From Saprospiraceae bacterium (GTDB lineage Bacteria; Bacteroidota; Bacteroidia; Chitinophagales; Saprospiraceae): a stretch of 38,153 nucleotides of DNA. Position 1 is the stretch's first letter. Each line of letters begins with the position of its first letter. The notes under the pieces were generated by a model. It was not told the origin of the DNA, ran no database searches, and saw nothing but the letters and a program-made list of their open reading frames with translations. The stretch spans positions 1 through 38,153 of the forward strand of contig JADLHT010000036.1 of NCBI GenBank assembly GCA_020848695.1. Direction: 5' to 3'. Both the position numbers and the translations under genes were made by a program. Of the stretch, positions 34,502-38,153 are shown one piece after another.

Positions 34502-35587
34502 ATGAAATTTTATAAGGTTAAAGTCGCAGAGATTTTCAAGGAAACAAAAGACAGCGTTAGCATAAAATTTAGTCTGCCTTCGGACCATCCTATGAGACAC
34601 TTTACTCCTGGACAATACCTTACACTCAGATATTATTTATTTGAGGAAAAATTTCAAAGGTGTTATTCGTACTCTTCCTTGCCAACTGATGAACTAATCA
34701 GTATTTCGGTTAAAAAAACCAAACATGGATTTATCAGTAAAGAACTTGTAGATAAATTGAAGGTTGGAGATGAATTAGAATGTGGAGATCCTTTAGGCAA
34801 ATTCAAAGTTCCGGAATTTTCAGGACAGAGAAGGAGTCACTATTTTTTTGCAGCCGGAAGTGGAATTACTCCTATTTATTCTATGATTACTAGTATTTTA
34901 GAAAACGAACCCAATGCAAACGTTTATTTATTGTATAGCAATAAAAAGATAGAGGATATAATCTTTCACAAGAAACTCATTGAACTAGAAAAAAAATATG
35001 AAGGTCAGATAAAAATAAATTTTACTCTAACTGCTAAAAACAAAGGGTTCTTCTACAAGCTTTTTGGTTTAAAAAATTTGAATTGGACCGGATGGACGGG
35101 GAGAATTGATGAGCCAATGATTAATCGCTTTCTAAATGAAGTTCACGATACTAACAGAAATAAGGAATATTATATCTGTGGTCCCGGTAAATTTATCCAA
35201 AAAATAATTCATATTTTTGAACAAAAGAATATTGAGTCTGATAAAATACATAAAGAATATTTTTCTGTTGATACAAGCCAAGTAATTGACCAAAAATTAG
35301 ATCCTGCTCTACTCCCTTCGACACAACTAACTTTCAAGCTCAATGGACGATCTGAAACAATTCAAACCTTAGCCGGTGAAAAAATTCTGGATGCGTTATT
35401 AAGACTAGGATATGATTCCCCTTATTCTTGTTCAAGTGGTGTTTGCGGAAGCTGTGTTGCAACAAAAATAAATGGAGAAATTAAAATGGATTCCTCTTTA
35501 GCTTTAGATGAAGAAGAAATTCAAAATGGATTTATCTTAACCTGTCAAGCTAGATGCCTGAGTGATCAGGTTGAGATCAAATTCTAG
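34502..35587 (+). CDS. Ferredoxin-NADP reductase-type protein with C-terminal 2Fe-2S domain (PaaK-like)
   Basis: The 361-residue electron-transfer protein has three parts. The first is an FAD domain with RCYSYSS (53-59). The second is an NAD(P) domain with GSGITP (119-124) and YYICGPG. The third is a plant-type ferredoxin domain with Cys310, 315, 318 and 348 (CSSGVCGSC then LTCQARC). This is the layout of the phenylacetyl-CoA epoxidase reductase PaaK/PaaE and of related hybrid reductases. No paa catabolic gene lies here, so the partner oxygenase or desaturase is unknown. It is divergent from the LolA-like gene and convergent with the unknown lipoprotein. Confidence 0.88.
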   Translation: MKFYKVKVAEIFKETKDSVSIKFSLPSDHPMRHFTPGQYLTLRYYLFEEKFQRCYSYSSLPTDELISISVKKTKHGFISKELVDKLKVGDELECGDPLGKFKVPEFSGQRRSHYFFAAGSGITPIYSMITSILENEPNANVYLLYSNKKIEDIIFHKKLIELEKKYEGQIKINFTLTAKNKGFFYKLFGLKNLNWTGWTGRIDEPMINRFLNEVHDTNRNKEYYICGPGKFIQKIIHIFEQKNIESDKIHKEYFSVDTSQVIDQKLDPALLPSTQLTFKLNGRSETIQTLAGEKILDALLRLGYDSPYSCSSGVCGSCVATKINGEIKMDSSLALDEEEIQNGFILTCQARCLSDQVEIKF

Positions 35588-35661
35588 ACTTTAAATATTT
35601 TTATTGTAATTGTACTTTCCCATTACAGAAACTTTTTTGAACGAAAAGGTAAAATTTTTAC

Positions 35662-36651
35662 TTACCAACTAAAGTTTTTGGTTTTATCTAAAGGTTCAAC
35701 TATTGTGCTATCTTTGATCCAATACCTTCGTACAAATTTCAATTCTGAAGAAAATCCATGTATTTGCTGATTATAGACTTCATAGACTATACTGTCAATG
35801 TTTTGATTTTCAAATTTAAAAGGTATTCGCTTTTTTATTCTATAGGCTTTAGGTTCAGTTGAGATATCAGGAAAATTATTCAGGACATCGATTTGCTTTT
35901 CAAGTACCTGTATTTTTTGCGGTCCGGATGGAGTACTTACTTTTTTAATTTTAAAACTTCGCACTTCCTCTAACAATAAATCATCTTCAAGATGATCCTT
36001 TCTGAAGATTAATATAATACTTGATTCTTTTAAGCTTGCTCTAAGTTCAACATGAAGCTCAAACTGACTATTCCAATAATAATATCCTCTAGTATATCGT
36101 GCTTTAAAACCGGTCTGCGCTAATTCAATTTCTGAAAGTTCATTGTTGATGATCGGATTGTAATCTGTATCATACCTTACCGATGGATTTGAATAGAATA
36201 CACACCTTATCGGATCTACAAAGTACAAATAGGAGAATTGTAAAATTTTAACTTCCGGAATATCTTTTAACTTTCCAGACTGCTCGAAACTAATCTGGTC
36301 TGCTGTTGTGTAATAATTTTTGGATCTTTCTTTCTCCAGCTTAAAACCTTTTTTTCTCAATCTTTTCCCTTCTAAAAAATTTTCTAAATCATCTCTATTA
36401 CAAATTACCGGTATGCGATAATTGATTCCTTCCAGATTGCTGTTTTCCCACTTTATTCCGCTTCCAAAAATGTGGTCCTGACTAATAAACGGCTCTACTT
36501 CTTTCATCAAGATCTTATTATTCGACCTTGATTTCTTGTCAAGATTATTTATAGCCTCCTGAAATAGGATAAAATCATTTGCCTTTGGAATGGAGTGACT
36601 GCAACTATTGCACACTGAAGCAAGAATAAGTATCAATAAATGAACTTTCAT
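35662..36651 (-). CDS. Unknown putative lipoprotein, second gene of a two-gene operon
   Basis: The 329-residue protein starts with a hydrophobic signal (MKVHLLILILASVCNSCSHS) holding two Cys that could be lipid-modified (C14 or C17), so it is probably an envelope lipoprotein, though the lipobox is not ideal. The body is hydrophilic, with FGSGIKWENSNLEGINYRIP and a repeated YYYW-type aromatic pattern. I recognise no family. It starts three bases after the stop of the upstream secreted gene, so the two are co-transcribed and may act together. Ending KNFSW is not a known sorting signal. Confidence 0.6.
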   Translation of the reverse strand: MKVHLLILILASVCNSCSHSIPKANDFILFQEAINNLDKKSRSNNKILMKEVEPFISQDHIFGSGIKWENSNLEGINYRIPVICNRDDLENFLEGKRLRKKGFKLEKERSKNYYTTADQISFEQSGKLKDIPEVKILQFSYLYFVDPIRCVFYSNPSVRYDTDYNPIINNELSEIELAQTGFKARYTRGYYYWNSQFELHVELRASLKESSIILIFRKDHLEDDLLLEEVRSFKIKKVSTPSGPQKIQVLEKQIDVLNNFPDISTEPKAYRIKKRIPFKFENQNIDSIVYEVYNQQIHGFSSELKFVRRYWIKDSTIVEPLDKTKNFSW

Positions 36652-36654
36652 AAC

Positions 36655-37641
36655 TTAGTTTTTAAATGGATAAAATCCAATTACTCCCAATGAATATGAT
36701 TCTTTAAGTACAGAATAATGTTTAGCCATACTTCCGGTATTGTGTATCAGATTCTGTATATCAATCCAGGGAATGTTGTTGGCTGAAAAACTAACAGAAT
36801 AATCTCTTTTTAAATCATTAGCTACAATATAATTTCTTCCGGCATTCAGAAAATATTGTCTCTCATCCTTATTCATCACCACTGCTTGTTTGAGCGCATT
36901 AGCCAATTCAAACATTCCATGACTATATCCAGTAAAACGATCAAATCCGAATGCAAATGAAAATCTTTGGCTACTTGTTGAATCAACCAGTCGATCATTT
37001 CCATATTGAACGTATCCGCCGCCCGTCCACCAACGATCGCGACCATCTCCGGTCAGCAAATGATGATATGGAGGTCCATCGTTATAATAGGCCAATACTG
37101 CTTTCCAAATCGTTGCTCTTGCAAATCCAATCTGTTGATGTCTTCCGTTCAAGTTAGTAATAAAATTAGTTCCAAGCGTAAGACTTGAATTATAGTCTTG
37201 AACTAATGAAGATCTATAATAATAATGAAAAGTTTTGTTCTCGTGTTGAATCAGATGGGGCTTTTTAGCTCCTCCAAAAGTTACAGAAAGCCCATTCACA
37301 ATATCAATCTGTGAACTGGATGATTGTCTGATGATTTTCTGATCAACCTGATTCGTTTGATCTTTTCTGTTGTATTCCAAAACACTTGTTCCCATTCCAT
37401 TTTGGTATAAAGTAATACCAGGTTGAAATGAAATATCAATATAAAAATTTGAAGTAACGGGAATTTCACGATGAAAACCAAGATTTATTCCTGCAGAAAA
37501 ATTGGTCACAAAATTCTTCTTAGGAAGACCCATTTCCAATCTTGCAAAACCTAAAATTGCAAAAGACTGTCTGAGGTCTTGTGTGTGTACTGAATTAAGT
37601 ACAAGCATTAGAAAATAAAAAATAAGAAGTGATTTCTTCAA
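36655..37641 (-). CDS. Secreted protein with GDGRDRW motif, possibly polymorphic-toxin-type-23-like
   Basis: The 328-residue protein has a signal peptide (1-20, ending SVHTQ). The first half is built of alternating strands like a Bacteroidota outer-membrane beta-barrel or periplasmic sheet (FSAGINLGFHREIP, then GNNNNITS-type spacings). Then comes YYNDGPPYHHLLTGDGRDRWWTGGG, followed by a FAFGFDRFTGYS block. This order resembles, from memory, the type 23 domain found in some Bacteroidota proteins; I could not test it. The function is unknown. It is first in an operon with the lipoprotein gene 35662-36651 and has a good promoter (37663-37691). Confidence 0.55.
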   Translation of the reverse strand: MKKSLLIFYFLMLVLNSVHTQDLRQSFAILGFARLEMGLPKKNFVTNFSAGINLGFHREIPVTSNFYIDISFQPGITLYQNGMGTSVLEYNRKDQTNQVDQKIIRQSSSSQIDIVNGLSVTFGGAKKPHLIQHENKTFHYYYRSSLVQDYNSSLTLGTNFITNLNGRHQQIGFARATIWKAVLAYYNDGPPYHHLLTGDGRDRWWTGGGYVQYGNDRLVDSTSSQRFSFAFGFDRFTGYSHGMFELANALKQAVVMNKDERQYFLNAGRNYIVANDLKRDYSVSFSANNIPWIDIQNLIHNTGSMAKHYSVLKESYSLGVIGFYPFKN

Positions 37642-37662
37642 TCCTAATGGTTTAAGTTTTTA

Positions 37663-37691
37663 CAAATTTAATGATCTTTTCTTGCTTCAAA
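37663..37691 (-). promoter_or_regulatory. Bacteroidota-type promoter for the 36655-37641 operon
   Basis: On the minus strand TTTG (37691-37688) is followed after 17 bases by TAAATTTG (37670-37663). Both boxes are exact matches to the Bacteroidota pattern, and the start codon lies 21 bases downstream. Confidence 0.65.
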
Positions 37692-38153
37692 TAAATTATA
37701 ATTTTTCATATAGGTTATCAGTTTAAATGAGATAATTTGAATTATCTGTAGCTTGATAGAAATAAAATTATTGTAAATTTCTAATTATTGCTAACTGTAT
37801 TTTCCAAACAAATAATCGATATTCAGAGATCTGCTAATCATGTATACTCCATGTCAATAAGTATTTGAAAGTCGATTGAAACTAAGAGAATTATAATTAT
37901 TTATATCAATTTTAAGATAGAACCATTTAGAAGTCTTATTTTTGCGACCCTTTAGAAGGTTGATCTAAAGATTGTTTGCATGTTAATAATATATAATATT
38001 CTGATTATGAATATTTTATTATATTTTCATACGAAGTTCATTGAAATATTGGAAGAAGGAAAGAAAAAGGGAGAGGAAGTCATAATTAATTTGAAAGGAT
38101 TAGTTAAGATGAGAATCGAGTAGAAATGAAGAAGCTAGAAATGTTATAGAATA
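37692..38153. other. Gene-poor end of the window with an 18-base palindrome
   Basis: No supported gene was found. AGATAATT-TG-AATTATCT (37730-37747) is a perfect eight-base inverted repeat upstream of the promoter at 37663-37691 and could be an operator. A 38-codon frame at 38007-38123 (plus strand, MNILLYFHTKFIEILEEGKK then KGEEVIINLK) has no recognisable similarity and is probably chance. The rest is AT-rich, with purine-rich sequence from about 38050. Confidence 0.5.

Noticed and set aside
35588-35661. Possible terminator between the ferredoxin reductase and the lipoprotein gene
   Set aside because: The 74-base convergent gap has T-runs but no hairpin of more than a few pairs could be found.
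38007-38123. 38-codon plus-strand frame near the right end
   Set aside because: No similarity recognised and no promoter box or conserved context; AT/purine-rich composition makes it likely by chance. Cannot be excluded.

Overview
The window looks like chromosomal DNA from a low-GC member of the Bacteroidota, most likely a Saprospirales-like lineage (inference). The grounds are families typical of that phylum (DUF4293, DUF4294, DUF4175, the small ribosomal protein THX), promoter boxes of the TTTG / TAnnTTTG type in several upstream regions, little sign of Shine-Dalgarno sequences, and a mevalonate-pathway gene. No rRNA, tRNA, CRISPR array, intact insertion sequence or phage module was seen. 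Most of the window is ordinary core genome with a few accessory islands.

Layout. 1-770: the 5' part of a minus-strand gene running off the left edge, an AT-dinucleotide tract at its start, and a decayed repeat. 769-5122: an unusual zinc-motif SDR oxidoreductase, then succinate dehydrogenase/fumarate reductase sdhA and sdhC, with no sdhB beside them. 5220-10662: a minus-strand run of a DUF1003 membrane protein, a thioredoxin/MsrA-like protein, a small HATPase and a 1115-residue DUF4175 coiled-coil membrane protein. 10663-11064: a divergent control region rich in dyads. 11065-13050: groES-groEL and a strong terminator, followed by a second copy of the decayed repeat. 13313-14707: queD-like, rpsT, DUF4293. 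14907-15239: an exported HMA metal-binding protein.

15355-20010: a gene pair resembling steroid enzymes (3-beta-HSD-like epimerase plus 5-alpha-reductase-like membrane protein), divergent from a 913-residue DUF4062-STAND ATPase with a helical-repeat C-terminus. This last gene is the best candidate for an accessory or defence function. 20044-22445: ridA-trpS, rpmF with DUF177, and divergently a 35-codon THX gene. 22520-25871: a co-directional plus-strand run of PASTA protein, rhodanese, DUF4294, mvaD and secreted rhodanese. 25855-29549: wzy/waaL-like and wzz-like polysaccharide genes with their own promoter, a TauE/SafE permease and a small tail-anchored protein.

29636-38153: an SDR with a replaced catalytic tetrad, a large secreted BNR-repeat protein, a LolA-like exported protein, a PaaK-type ferredoxin reductase, and a two-gene operon of a lipoprotein and a secreted protein with a GDGRDRW motif, possibly related to polymorphic toxin type 23. 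The last 500 bases hold a promoter, a palindrome and no convincing gene.

Coupled pairs with ATGA or near-zero spacing (DUF4175-HATPase, DUF4294-mvaD-rhodanese, wzz-wzy, ridA-trpS, sdhC-sdhA) suggest co-expression. All functional calls rest on motif recognition by eye; no database search was run.
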